Below, in pieces: positions 56,070-63,495 of a stretch of 64,000 bases of DNA. The stretch's first letter is position 1. Each line of letters opens with the position of its first letter. The notes below the pieces were generated by a model that worked only from the letters and a program-made list of their open reading frames with translations, was not told the DNA's origin and did no database searches. This stretch comes from Wenjunlia tyrosinilytica (GTDB taxonomy: Bacteria; Actinomycetota; Actinomycetes; Streptomycetales; Streptomycetaceae): positions 209,892 through 273,891 of the forward strand of contig NZ_BMMS01000001.1 in assembly GCF_014646055.1 (NCBI RefSeq), read 5' to 3'. Both the position numbers and the translations under genes were made by a program.

Positions 56070-56804
56070 ATGCGCAAGAACACTTGGGCACGTCGTCTCC
56101 TGACGTCCTCGGCGGTTTTTGTCGCCGGGGGCGCCATGCTGCCGGCACCTGCGTTCGCGCAGACGTCGACGCACAGCACGGCAACGACCGGTACGGCCGC
56201 GCACATCGCCTCGGCACGGCAGGTGGGGTCCGGCTTCCAGGTCATCAACGTGCAGACCGGCAAGTGCGCGACCGTCGCCGGGGGCGTCAGCACCGCCAAC
56301 AACGTCGGGCTGGTCCAATTCACCTGCGACACGCATCCCTCGCGCCGCTGGAGGATCGCCAACTCGAACGGCAGCTCCTTCCAGCTCCTCAACGTGCAGA
56401 CCGGCAAGTGCGCGACCGTCGCCGGAGGGGTGAGCACCGCCAACAACGTCGAACTCGTCCAATTCACCTGCGACACACACCCCTCACGCCGCTGGAGACT
56501 CGCCAACTGGGACGGCAGCTCGTTCCAGCTCGTCAACGTCGAGACCGGCAAATGCGCGACCGTCGCCGGAGGGGTGAGCACCGCCAACAACGTCGAACTC
56601 GTCCAATTCACCTGCGACACACACCCCTCACGCCGCTGGAGACTCGCCAACTGGGACGGCAGCTCGTTCCAGCTCGTCAACGTCGAGACCGGCAAATGCG
56701 CGACCGTCGCCGGAGGGGTGAGCACCGCCAACAACGTCGAACTCGTCCAATTCACCTGCGACACACACCCCTCACGCCGCTGGAGCCTGCGGCTGGCGGG
56801 ATAA
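56070..56804 (+). CDS. Exported protein of four near-identical ricin-like repeats
   Basis: 244 residues with GAGAGGAAG upstream. A signal peptide (1-31, ending AFA) and short linker precede four 48-residue repeats starting at residue 56. Each has FQ(L/V)xNVxTGKCATVAGG, a block with NNVxLVQFTCDTHPSRRW, and a linking IANS/LANW-DGSS. The GKC...(L)VQFTC...W arrangement resembles the beta-trefoil (ricin/CBM13) subdomain, with RRW in place of Q-x-W. Copies 3 and 4 match at nucleotide level. A ricin fold normally has three subdomains, so four is unusual. A sugar-binding or adhesion role is guessed. Confidence 0.8.
   Translation: MRKNTWARRLLTSSAVFVAGGAMLPAPAFAQTSTHSTATTGTAAHIASARQVGSGFQVINVQTGKCATVAGGVSTANNVGLVQFTCDTHPSRRWRIANSNGSSFQLLNVQTGKCATVAGGVSTANNVELVQFTCDTHPSRRWRLANWDGSSFQLVNVETGKCATVAGGVSTANNVELVQFTCDTHPSRRWRLANWDGSSFQLVNVETGKCATVAGGVSTANNVELVQFTCDTHPSRRWSLRLAG
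56235..56804 (+). repeat. Four tandem 144-bp coding repeats
   Basis: Units start at 56235, 56379, 56523 and 56667; the last is cut at 138 bp. Units 3 and 4 read the same up to the C-terminal divergence; unit 2 differs at a few bases; unit 1 is the most divergent. Recent expansion by recombination is likely. Confidence 0.9.
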
Positions 56805-56819
56805 CCGCACCAATCACGA

Positions 56820-56853
56820 CCGCATCCCCACCCCACCAGGGCCGGGGATGCGG
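56820..56853 (+). terminator. Hairpin after the repeat protein
   Basis: CCGCATCCCC pairs with GGGGATGCGG (10 bp) around a 14-base loop, 16 bp past the stop. Confidence 0.6.
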
Positions 56854-56880
56854 CCCCCACGTTCAGTCCGCAGCGCCGAG

Positions 56881-56949
56881 GTCGTCGCGGCTCAGGCGCG
56901 GCGGGAGCTCGACGGCATCCGGTACGCCATCCAGCTCGCCGACGTGTGA
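56881..56949 (+). pseudogene. 3' fragment of an unidentified gene
   Basis: A frame ending at TGA 56947-56949 reads VVAAQARRELDGIRYAIQLADV, a protein-like helical tail with no start or body upstream. It may be what is left of a gene cut during integration or deletion. The evidence is only codon-like composition. Confidence 0.25.
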
Positions 56950-56960
56950 CGAAAGGGCCG

Positions 56961-57551
56961 ATGGTGGGTGACGACCTGACCGAGGTGGCGCGGTTCCTGT
57001 TCGAGACGGGCACGCTCAAGCAGGCCCGGCGTACCGGCTGGTGGATGGCCGGGGTACGTGATCCGGAGAGCGTGGCCGAGCATGCGTGGCGCACGTCGCT
57101 GCTGGCGTCGGTCATCGCCCAGCTGGAGGGCGCGGACCCGGCACGGGCCGCACTTCTGGCGGTGTGGCACGACTCGCACGAGTCCCGGACGGGGGATGTG
57201 AACCACCTGTCGAAGAAGTACGCCCCGACCGCGGACCCCGAGGCGGTCACGGCGGACCAGGTGGCCGGGATGCCGGAGGTGCTGGCTCGAGCGGTGCGCG
57301 GGATCGTTGCCGAATATGAGGCGAAGGAGTCGCCGGAGGCGGTGTGCGCGCGGGACGCGGACAAGCTGGAGTGCTTGTTGCAGGGGATCGAGTACCGGTC
57401 CCAGGGCTATGAGGGTGCACAGCGGTGGATCGACAACAGCCGCAGGCGCATTGCCACGAAGACGGGGCAGCGCCTGGCAGATGCGCTGCTCGCCATGGAG
57501 CCGCTGGATTGGCTACGTACCGCCATGGGCGAGAAGCCCGTCGAAGGGTGA
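56961..57551 (+). CDS. HD-domain hydrolase (5'-deoxynucleotidase/YfbR-HDDC2 type)
   Basis: 196 residues from ATG 56961 (GAAAGGG upstream); GTG 56946 overlaps the fragment before it. HD metal ligands: His41 (VAEHAWRTS), His70-Asp71 (WHDSHES) and a later Asp in ARDADKLECLLQG. The YfbR/HDDC2 group hydrolyses deoxynucleoside monophosphates. Its stop is followed by a hairpin with T-poor tail. It lies inside the element scar and may be cargo; relatives occur in phage-like islands. Confidence 0.85.
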   Translation: MVGDDLTEVARFLFETGTLKQARRTGWWMAGVRDPESVAEHAWRTSLLASVIAQLEGADPARAALLAVWHDSHESRTGDVNHLSKKYAPTADPEAVTADQVAGMPEVLARAVRGIVAEYEAKESPEAVCARDADKLECLLQGIEYRSQGYEGAQRWIDNSRRRIATKTGQRLADALLAMEPLDWLRTAMGEKPVEG

Positions 57552-57561
57552 TACGGCGAAG

Positions 57562-57593
57562 GCGCCCCCGCGTCCTGAAGGACAGCGGGGGCG
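57562..57593 (+). terminator. Hairpin after the HD gene
   Basis: Two-part stem: GCGCCCCCGC with GCGGGGGCGC and inner GTCCT/AGGAC, 10 bp past the stop. Confidence 0.6.
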
Positions 57594-57599
57594 CGTTCG

Positions 57600-57746
57600 G
57601 AGGCTGACCATCGAGTAGTAGGACTGCCCGGCCGCGGTGGCCACGGCCTGGGCGATCTCGCTGGTGCCGCCTTCCAGGCTGCCGCCGTGGATGGCGATGT
57701 GGCACACGGCCGACAGGGTGCCGGTCAGGTGGAGGCGGTAGTCCAT
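57600..57746 (-). pseudogene. Poly-gamma-glutamate hydrolase fragment
   Basis: From ATG 57746 the minus frame reads MDYRLHLTGTLS, then CHIAIHGGSLEGGTSEIAQAV and GQSYYSM. The motif HGG-x-(I/L)-E-x-GTSE is diagnostic of the zinc-dependent poly-gamma-glutamate hydrolase family found in phages and their hosts (about 200 residues or more). Here only about 50 residues survive. It points to a phage-derived element. Confidence 0.55.
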
Positions 57747-57788
57747 GCCAAGGTGGTGGCGGCGGCCAGGTCCGCCCATCGGGCGTAG

Positions 57789-58458
57789 GTGCCGACCACT
57801 GGTGCTGGCCCCTACTGGTTCCGTGTCAGGCGGAAGGCCTGGGCGGCGAAGCAGACCTGCGCCCAGGTCACCGTGAACCATGCGCTCGCGCTGCTGTCGA
57901 TGATCCTGACCGGCGCGGCTGATGCCGGCTACCTCCTCGCGAACCCGATGTACGGGCGCCTACGGCGGACCGACCGCGTGTCGCATGACGCCGGTCGTCA
58001 CCGCAAGGAGGGGTCCGAGGAGGTGTGGGCGCGGCCCGCCGAGGTCTATGGCATCCATCAGCGGCTCGGCGGCGTGGCCGGGCTGATGGTGGTCACGGCC
58101 GCCTACACCGGCCTGCGGTGGGGCCTCTCCCACCAGCAGCTCCCGTCTGCGGCTGATGGCCGGTCGGCGCGCGCCGCGTCGCGCGGGCATGCGCCGCTGG
58201 AGGCGTGGGAGCCGATCCCGCCCGGGGTGACGATGCGCGGGATGAGGCACACGAACTCGACATGGAAGCGCGCTGCGGTTCGAGACGATGGGCTGGGCGG
58301 TGAAGGACATCGAGGGCGTGTACGAGCACGTGACACCGCAGATGCGCCAAGTCCGCCTGGCTGCTCTCGAGAAGCGGTGGACGCGCGCCAGCCGGGCGCG
58401 CCTGCGGGTGGCCGGGTGGCGCCGGAAGAAGTTGATCTCCCGTTTCGCTCCCAGTTGA
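57789..58458 (+). pseudogene. Broken tyrosine-type phage integrase
   Basis: One frame carries integrase-like TVNHALALLSMILTGAADAGYL, then PAEVYGIHQRLGGVAGLMVV and TGLRWG, the first catalytic Arg box. A deletion follows, then MRGMRHTNSTW (H-x-x-R box). After a frameshift at about 58275 another frame holds GWAVKDIEGVYEHVTPQM (Tyr nucleophile) and ends at 58458. All three catalytic boxes are seen in order, but in two frames. The 3' end lies 54 bp from tRNA-Val, typical for an integrase beside its attachment site. Confidence 0.75.
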
Positions 58459-58463
58459 TCCGC

Positions 58464-58496
58464 AAACCCCCGAAGCGATCTTACTCCGGGGGTTTT
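58464..58496 (+). terminator. Rho-independent terminator after the integrase remnant
   Basis: AAACCCCCG (58464-58472) pairs with CGGGGGTTT (58487-58495) and a T run follows. It works for plus-strand transcripts and perhaps for the tRNA on the other strand. Confidence 0.75.
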
Positions 58497-58511
58497 GCCT
58501 GGTCAGGTGGG

Positions 58512-58583
58512 TGGGCACAGACGGATTCGAACCGCCGACATCTGCTTTGTAAGAGCAGCGCTCTACCGCTGAGCTATGCGCCC
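58512..58583 (-). tRNA. tRNA-Val (UAC anticodon)
   Basis: 72 nt. Acceptor GGGCGCA pairs with TGTGCCC, D arm GCTC...GAGC, anticodon stem CTGCT/AGCAG around CTTACAA (anticodon TAC, codon GUA), T arm GGCGGTTCGAATCCGTC. No encoded CCA. The 3' end faces the broken integrase, so this gene is the likely attB site of the lost element. Confidence 0.93.
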
Positions 58584-58780
58584 GCTGCGCCTCGGGGGCG
58601 CTGCGTGAGTGGACAGGTTACATCGTCCGGGGCGGGGCAGCCCGTCCGGCGGGCAGGGGGGAAACCCCACCACAGGTCAGGGGGTGGTCCGGATCGAGGT
58701 CCAGGGCCGGGCTGCGTAGGTTCATGAGGGTAGTCGGGAACGGCGTTTCCCGCCCAGATTCCACCACCGGAGGCACTCTC

Positions 58781-59548
58781 GTGGCCACGCCCAGGCATCT
58801 CATCCGCACGCTCCTCGGCGCAGGCGGCGCGCTGCTCGTGCTGACCGCCGTGACCGGGTGCAGTGACGCAAGTGACGACGGCAAGCCCGAGAAGCGGGGG
58901 TTCGCCCTGTCGGGGAAGGTCCTCACCGTCGACGCCGACGACAGCGATGTGGTGATCAAGCCCGCGGACGTGGGGAAGGTCGAGGTCACCCGGTGGTTCG
59001 ACGCCTGGTCGGTGCTCGGGAGTACGCCCAAGGCGAAGTGGTCGATGAAGGGGAGCACACTGCGCCTGGACGTCGACTGCGGGCCGGCCGTGGTGCAGAA
59101 CTGCGACGCCAGGCATGAGGTGCTGGTGCCGCGCGGGGTGGCGGTCACGGTCAGGGGGGACAACGGGAAGGTGACCGCCTCGGGGTTCGACACGCCGCTC
59201 AAGATCACGGCGGACAACGGCGAGGTCATAGTCCGGGGCGCCTCGGGCAAGCTCACCCTGACCAGCGACAACGGGGAGGTCCGGGCGAGTGGGATCCGCT
59301 CCTCCCATGTGTCGGCGGGGTCGGACAACGGCGAGGTGGACCTGAGGTTCGCGAAGGTCCCCGACAGCGTCCGGGCGAATTCGGACAATGGGGAGGTGAC
59401 CATGGCGCTGCCCGACGCCGAGTACAAGGTCAGCACCCGGGCGCGCGACGGCGACGTGCACATGGGGATAGCCAGGGACGACACGAGCAAGCACGTCATC
59501 AGCGCCGAGTCCGACAACGGCGAGATCACCCTCCGGAAGGCGGGCTGA
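58781..59548 (+). CDS. DUF4097-type lipoprotein with DNG repeats
   Basis: 255 residues from GTG 58781 with GGAGG eight bases upstream. Lipobox VTGCSDAS (Cys near 27). The mature part is built of short strands with SDNGEV recurring about every 20 residues (for example TADNGEVIVRGAS, TSDNGEVRAS, NSDNGEVTM), the beta-helix signature of DUF4097. The protein is exposed on the outer face of the membrane. The role is unknown. It is monocistronic. Confidence 0.85.
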   Translation: MATPRHLIRTLLGAGGALLVLTAVTGCSDASDDGKPEKRGFALSGKVLTVDADDSDVVIKPADVGKVEVTRWFDAWSVLGSTPKAKWSMKGSTLRLDVDCGPAVVQNCDARHEVLVPRGVAVTVRGDNGKVTASGFDTPLKITADNGEVIVRGASGKLTLTSDNGEVRASGIRSSHVSAGSDNGEVDLRFAKVPDSVRANSDNGEVTMALPDAEYKVSTRARDGDVHMGIARDDTSKHVISAESDNGEITLRKAG

Positions 59549-59758
59549 TCAGTGCGCCGACCCGTGGCCTGACCTGCGGACCCTGGGTGCGGGGCACCAT
59601 GCGGGGCGCCCCGCGGGCGGTCTCGCACGCCGACAAGGCAGCCGCTCCCATGGAACCGGGGCGGTGGCGCGGAGCGTTCTTACGTTGACCGGTGGCTCTC
59701 GAAGGGGGGCCAGGTGGGAGGATGAATCCGGGACAGCGGCGCGACGCGGGAGAGGGAT

Positions 59759-61129
59759 GTGACGGCGAACCACACGCCAGTACGTCGAGGGACCACCGAC
59801 GCACTCGGGGTGCTGCTGTCCGGGCCGCTGCTGGCGGGCGCCGCGCTGATCGCCGTCGCCCGTGCGGCCCTTCCCGCCTCCCACACCGGCGGCGGGACGA
59901 GGTCGTGGTGGCGGCGCGGTGACAACCTCCGCGCCGACGCCCAGGCCGCCAAGGACGCCGCCGCACAGGCGTTCTACGAGCTCGACACCGCGCAGCGCGA
60001 TCTGAAGATCTCGATAGAGACCATCGGCGCCGTCGACAACTCCCCTCCGGCCCAGCGCGCCGCAGCCGACTTCGCCGCGTTCTCGCAGCGCATCGACGAG
60101 GCCAGCCACGCCTACATCACCGCTGTGGACGCCTATGACCTCGACCACGACGAGCTCGACTCCGGCACGGCCTCCCGGGCACGCAATGAACTGGGCAGGG
60201 CACGGGACGAGTTGATCCGGGTGAAGGCCGATCTGGAGCGGTTCGGGGAGAGCCTGGGACCGCTGCTGTCGAAGGCGGAGACCCAGCTCGCCCGGGTCGC
60301 CCCCGCTGTCGAGCAGGCCAGACAGGGGCTACTGCGGGCCACCACCGCGCTGGACGCCGTCCGCGAGGCCGGGCTGAAGGCCGACGACCTCGCCGCCCGC
60401 CTCGCGGCGCTCGCACCCGAGCTGACCAGGCTCAACCAGGGCGCCGGCGTCCACGGCGTGCAGGAGACCCTGCGCCGCGCCGACGAGGTCCGGGCCAAGG
60501 CGGAGGAGATCCGCGCCCAGGCAGCGGGGCTGCCCGCGCGCGCCGAGGAGATCGACCACCGGCTGGTCTCGCTGCGCACCCGCGTGGACGCGATCGCCAA
60601 CCGCGTCGGCACCGTCGAGCCGGTCCTCAGCGAGCTGCGGCGCCGTTTCTCGGCCGCCTGCTGGCAGGATCTCCAGCAGGTGCCGACGCAAGCGCAGCAG
60701 GCGGTGGAGCAGGCACGCACCAAGCTCACGGAGGCCGGGAAGGCACGGGAGGAGCAGCGGTGGCCGGACGCGACCTCGCGTCTGAGCACCGTTCGCGCCC
60801 TGCTGAACGACGCCGAGGCCGGGATCTCCGCGGCGGCCAAGCGGCTGCAGTCGCTCAATGAGGTGGCGAGGGATCCCAAGGCGGAGATCGAGCGGACCCG
60901 GTTCGCGCTGCGCGACGCCCAGAGGCTGGCGATGGCGGGGCGTTCCACGCCGGATCCCAAGCACGCCCGGCCGCTGGACGACGCGGTGTCGCGGATCGAC
61001 CGGGCGGTGGCCGCTCTGGACGGGCGGCACCCTGACTACTGGCACTTCCTGACCGAGATGGCGGCGGTGCGCGAGACGGCCGGCCGGGTCGTCGCGGTGA
61101 TCAGGGAGGAACGCGCCGCCGGACAGTGA
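59759..61129 (+). CDS. Coiled-coil membrane protein
   Basis: 456 residues from GTG 59759 (GGGAGAGGGAT upstream). One membrane helix (about 14-38) is followed by RSWWRR and long heptad-like helices rich in Ala, Glu, Arg and Leu (about 60-440; for example LRRADEVRAKAEEIRAQAAGLPARAEEIDHRL). The topology suggests a cytoplasmic coiled coil anchored to the membrane, as in the Streptomyces 'TPM/membrane' conserved families. It might scaffold the membrane or cytoskeleton; no enzyme motif is seen. Confidence 0.75.
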   Translation: MTANHTPVRRGTTDALGVLLSGPLLAGAALIAVARAALPASHTGGGTRSWWRRGDNLRADAQAAKDAAAQAFYELDTAQRDLKISIETIGAVDNSPPAQRAAADFAAFSQRIDEASHAYITAVDAYDLDHDELDSGTASRARNELGRARDELIRVKADLERFGESLGPLLSKAETQLARVAPAVEQARQGLLRATTALDAVREAGLKADDLAARLAALAPELTRLNQGAGVHGVQETLRRADEVRAKAEEIRAQAAGLPARAEEIDHRLVSLRTRVDAIANRVGTVEPVLSELRRRFSAACWQDLQQVPTQAQQAVEQARTKLTEAGKAREEQRWPDATSRLSTVRALLNDAEAGISAAAKRLQSLNEVARDPKAEIERTRFALRDAQRLAMAGRSTPDPKHARPLDDAVSRIDRAVAALDGRHPDYWHFLTEMAAVRETAGRVVAVIREERAAGQ

Positions 61130-61239
61130 CAGCAACCGGACAGTGACAAGGGCAGGACTGCGACAGCTGCCCGACGGGGATGGCCGCGGACGGTGCCTTC
61201 CCCCTGGGCGGCGACGGTCGCGGAACGGCCGCAGAGTCC

Positions 61240-61342
61240 CGAGACGGCGCCGCGGTCCCGTGGCGCCACGCTCCGAGACGGCGCCGCGGTCCCGTGGCGC
61301 CACGCTCCGAGACGGCGCCGCGGTCCCCGTGGCGCCACGCTC
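61240..61342. repeat. Three tandem 34-35-bp units
   Basis: Units of CGAGACGGCGCCGCGGTCCCGTGGCGCCACGCTC at 61240-61273, 61274-61307 and 61308-61342 (third with an extra C). They lie between the coiled-coil gene and fmdB. Each has inner GC-rich inverted halves. Confidence 0.85.
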
Positions 61343-61426
61343 CGGGATCGCCTCATCCGCCGGGCGGCGGGAAGCGGTGCGCGCTCACAGGGCGACCGCG
61401 GCGGGCCGCCTGGCTACGCTAGGGGC

Positions 61427-61657
61427 ATGCCTCGCTACGAGTACCGCTGCAAGACGTGCGGCGCCACGTTCGAAATGCGCCGCCCCATGTCCCAGTCGAA
61501 CGCACCCGCTCCCTGCCCCGAGGGCCACGGCGACACCGTGAAGCTGCTGTCCACGGTGGCCGTCACCGGCACCGCGAGCGCCTCGGCGCGCCCGGCACCG
61601 CAGAGCGGCGGCGGGGGCGGAGGCGGCGGCTGCTGCGGAGGAGGCTGCTGCGGCTGA
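61427..61657 (+). CDS. FmdB-family zinc-ribbon protein
   Basis: 76 residues from ATG 61427. MPRYEYRCKTCGATFE opens the domain with CxxC (Cys8, Cys11), and a CPEGHG site supplies the other ligands. A Ser/Ala linker leads to a Gly-run ending in Cys pairs (CCGGGCCG). This is the common actinobacterial FmdB protein, thought to be regulatory; the Cys-rich tail is not part of the ribbon. Confidence 0.88.
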   Translation: MPRYEYRCKTCGATFEMRRPMSQSNAPAPCPEGHGDTVKLLSTVAVTGTASASARPAPQSGGGGGGGGCCGGGCCG

Positions 61658-61730
61658 GTTGTCCGGGGGCCCGTAGGGGCGGATCCTGGACTCCTGGGCC
61701 TGTCCCCTCACGGACGAAGGAGGCCGGGCG

Positions 61731-62306
61731 ATGAAGGGCATCAAGGTTCAGACCCGAAGGCTCGAGGAAGAGCTGCCCGTGGACCACAGGCTCAGCCAGG
61801 TCTACCGCGTGGGCGCCGGCCTCATGGGACTGGTCCTGGTGACGTTCGGGATTCTGGGCTTCACCAACAACATCCCCTTCCTGAGCACGCACGGGGACAC
61901 CGTCGCGGGACTGAACACCAATGGCGCGCTCAGCACCCTGTCGGTGGTCGTGGGGGCGCTGTTGCTCGTGGGGATGGTCATCGGGGGGAACACCGCCTCG
62001 ACGCTGAACATGGTCCTCGGCATCCTGTTCATCGTCAGCGGCTTCGTGAACCTGGCGCTGCTGGACACCGGGAACAACTTCCTGGCCTTCCACATGTCCA
62101 ATGTGATCTTCAGCTTCCTGGTGGGGCTGATGCTCATGGTCTTCGGCATGTACGGACGGGTCAGTACGACGCTGCCGCACAACAATCCCTACTGGCGCCA
62201 GCGCCACCCGGAGCAGGCCGCGCGCGAGGCCGAGGCGGCGCGGGCGATCGCCGCCGGGAGGCAGCGGCACCCGCTCCCCCGGCGCGGGGTCCCCGGAACC
62301 GGCTGA
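61731..62306 (+). CDS. DUF4383 membrane protein
   Basis: 191 residues. Four hydrophobic helices: about 28-48, 68-90, 95-115 and 125-145, with a GNNFLAFHMSNVIFSFLVGL segment typical of DUF4383. The basic C-terminus is cytosolic. The function is unknown. GGAGG lies before the ATG. Confidence 0.87.
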   Translation: MKGIKVQTRRLEEELPVDHRLSQVYRVGAGLMGLVLVTFGILGFTNNIPFLSTHGDTVAGLNTNGALSTLSVVVGALLLVGMVIGGNTASTLNMVLGILFIVSGFVNLALLDTGNNFLAFHMSNVIFSFLVGLMLMVFGMYGRVSTTLPHNNPYWRQRHPEQAAREAEAARAIAAGRQRHPLPRRGVPGTG

Positions 62307-62454
62307 GAACCCCGCTGAGAACGCCGCTGAGAGACCGGTTGAGCCACCGGCCGGCGGACGGCGCGCCCGGTCGGGCGACCGGGACTGAGCCGGGGACGAC
62401 CACGGGTAGGACTTACCGGGTGACCACGGGCACGGCGGCGGAGGGGGCGCTTGT

Positions 62455-63495
62455 ATGACGGACCCGGTCCTGTCCGTGGAGGACGTCGCCTGGTACAGCG
62501 ACGACGGCCCGGGGATGCCCGCGGCCGTGCGGGAGACCGCGGTGCGCCTGGCCGGCGGCTGCGGGTTCGCCGCCGAGCGCGTCGCCGACATCGCCATCGC
62601 CGCCACCGAGGTCGCCGAGCATGTGCGCCTGCACGCCGACGAGGGCCGGGTGCTGCTGAGAACGGTGCTGCGCGGCGGCATGGCCGGGCTGGAACTCGTG
62701 ACGGTCGACCAGGGCCCCGGCATGCGCGACGTCTCCGCTCCCCGTCGCCGCAAGGACATGCTCGGGCTGGCGGCGGTCGAGGCGGTCGGCACGCTGGGGA
62801 TAGGGCTGGGGGCGGTGGAACGGCTGGCGGACGCGTTCGATGTCCACTCCGTGCCCGGGCGCGGCACGGTCCTCACGGTCCACTTCTGGGCCTCGGGTCC
62901 CCCGTCCGACCGCCTGTGGTGCGTCGGCGGCATCACCCGCCCCATGCACGGCGAGACGGTGTGCGGTGACCGCTGGGCGGCGAGGGAGAGCGGCGGGTAC
63001 CTGATGGTGATGCTCTGCGACGGCCAGGGCCATGGGGCGGCCGCCGCGGCCGCGTCCCGTGCGGCCGTGGCGGCGTTCAACGACGAGTGCGACACCGAGC
63101 CCGACGCGGTGATGGCCCGCCTGGACGCCGCTCTGCGCGACACCCGGGGAGGCGCCGTCTGCGTGGTGCGGATCGACTCGATCGAGGGCCGGGCGATGGT
63201 CTGCGGGGTCGGCGACATCGCCGGCGCCCTCGTCTCGGAGACCTCGCGGATCGGCCTGGCCGGGTCTCCGGGCGTCGTCGGCCGCCGGATCGGGGAGCCG
63301 CGCACCTACCAGTACCCGCTGCGCCGCTTCCGGGCGCTGGTGCTGCACACCAACGGCGTCACCAACCGCTGGCGCGTCGACGCGATGCCCGGCCTGCTCT
63401 CGCGCACCCCGCTGGTGATCGCGGGGCAGTTGCTGCGCGAGGCGGGTGTGCAGCGCGCCGACGCGGCCGTCGTGGTGGTCTCACAGGCCTGGTGA
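62455..63495 (+). CDS. Fusion of RsbT-like kinase and RsbX-like (SpoIIE) phosphatase
   Basis: 346 residues. The first 140 form a GHKL kinase-like domain (ADIAIAATEVAEHV, VDQGPGMRD, LGIGLGAVERLADAFDVHS). The rest resembles a SpoIIE/PPM phosphatase (CGDRWAARESGGYLMVMLCDGQGHG, VCGVGDIAGAL, LHTNGVTNRW). A kinase and a phosphatase in one chain can switch a partner antagonist of a sigma or stressosome between states. It is cytosolic. Its 3' end overlaps the convergent methyltransferase by 15 bp. Confidence 0.85.
   Translation: MTDPVLSVEDVAWYSDDGPGMPAAVRETAVRLAGGCGFAAERVADIAIAATEVAEHVRLHADEGRVLLRTVLRGGMAGLELVTVDQGPGMRDVSAPRRRKDMLGLAAVEAVGTLGIGLGAVERLADAFDVHSVPGRGTVLTVHFWASGPPSDRLWCVGGITRPMHGETVCGDRWAARESGGYLMVMLCDGQGHGAAAAAASRAAVAAFNDECDTEPDAVMARLDAALRDTRGGAVCVVRIDSIEGRAMVCGVGDIAGALVSETSRIGLAGSPGVVGRRIGEPRTYQYPLRRFRALVLHTNGVTNRWRVDAMPGLLSRTPLVIAGQLLREAGVQRADAAVVVVSQAW

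Noticed and set aside
56235-56804. CRISPR array
   Set aside because: The repeats are 144 bp, contiguous, in frame and free of unique spacers; they encode protein.
58500-58620. Second copy of the tRNA-Val 3' end marking the other element boundary
   Set aside because: No second copy of the GGTTCGAATCC-containing end was seen by eye in the window; the far boundary was probably deleted.
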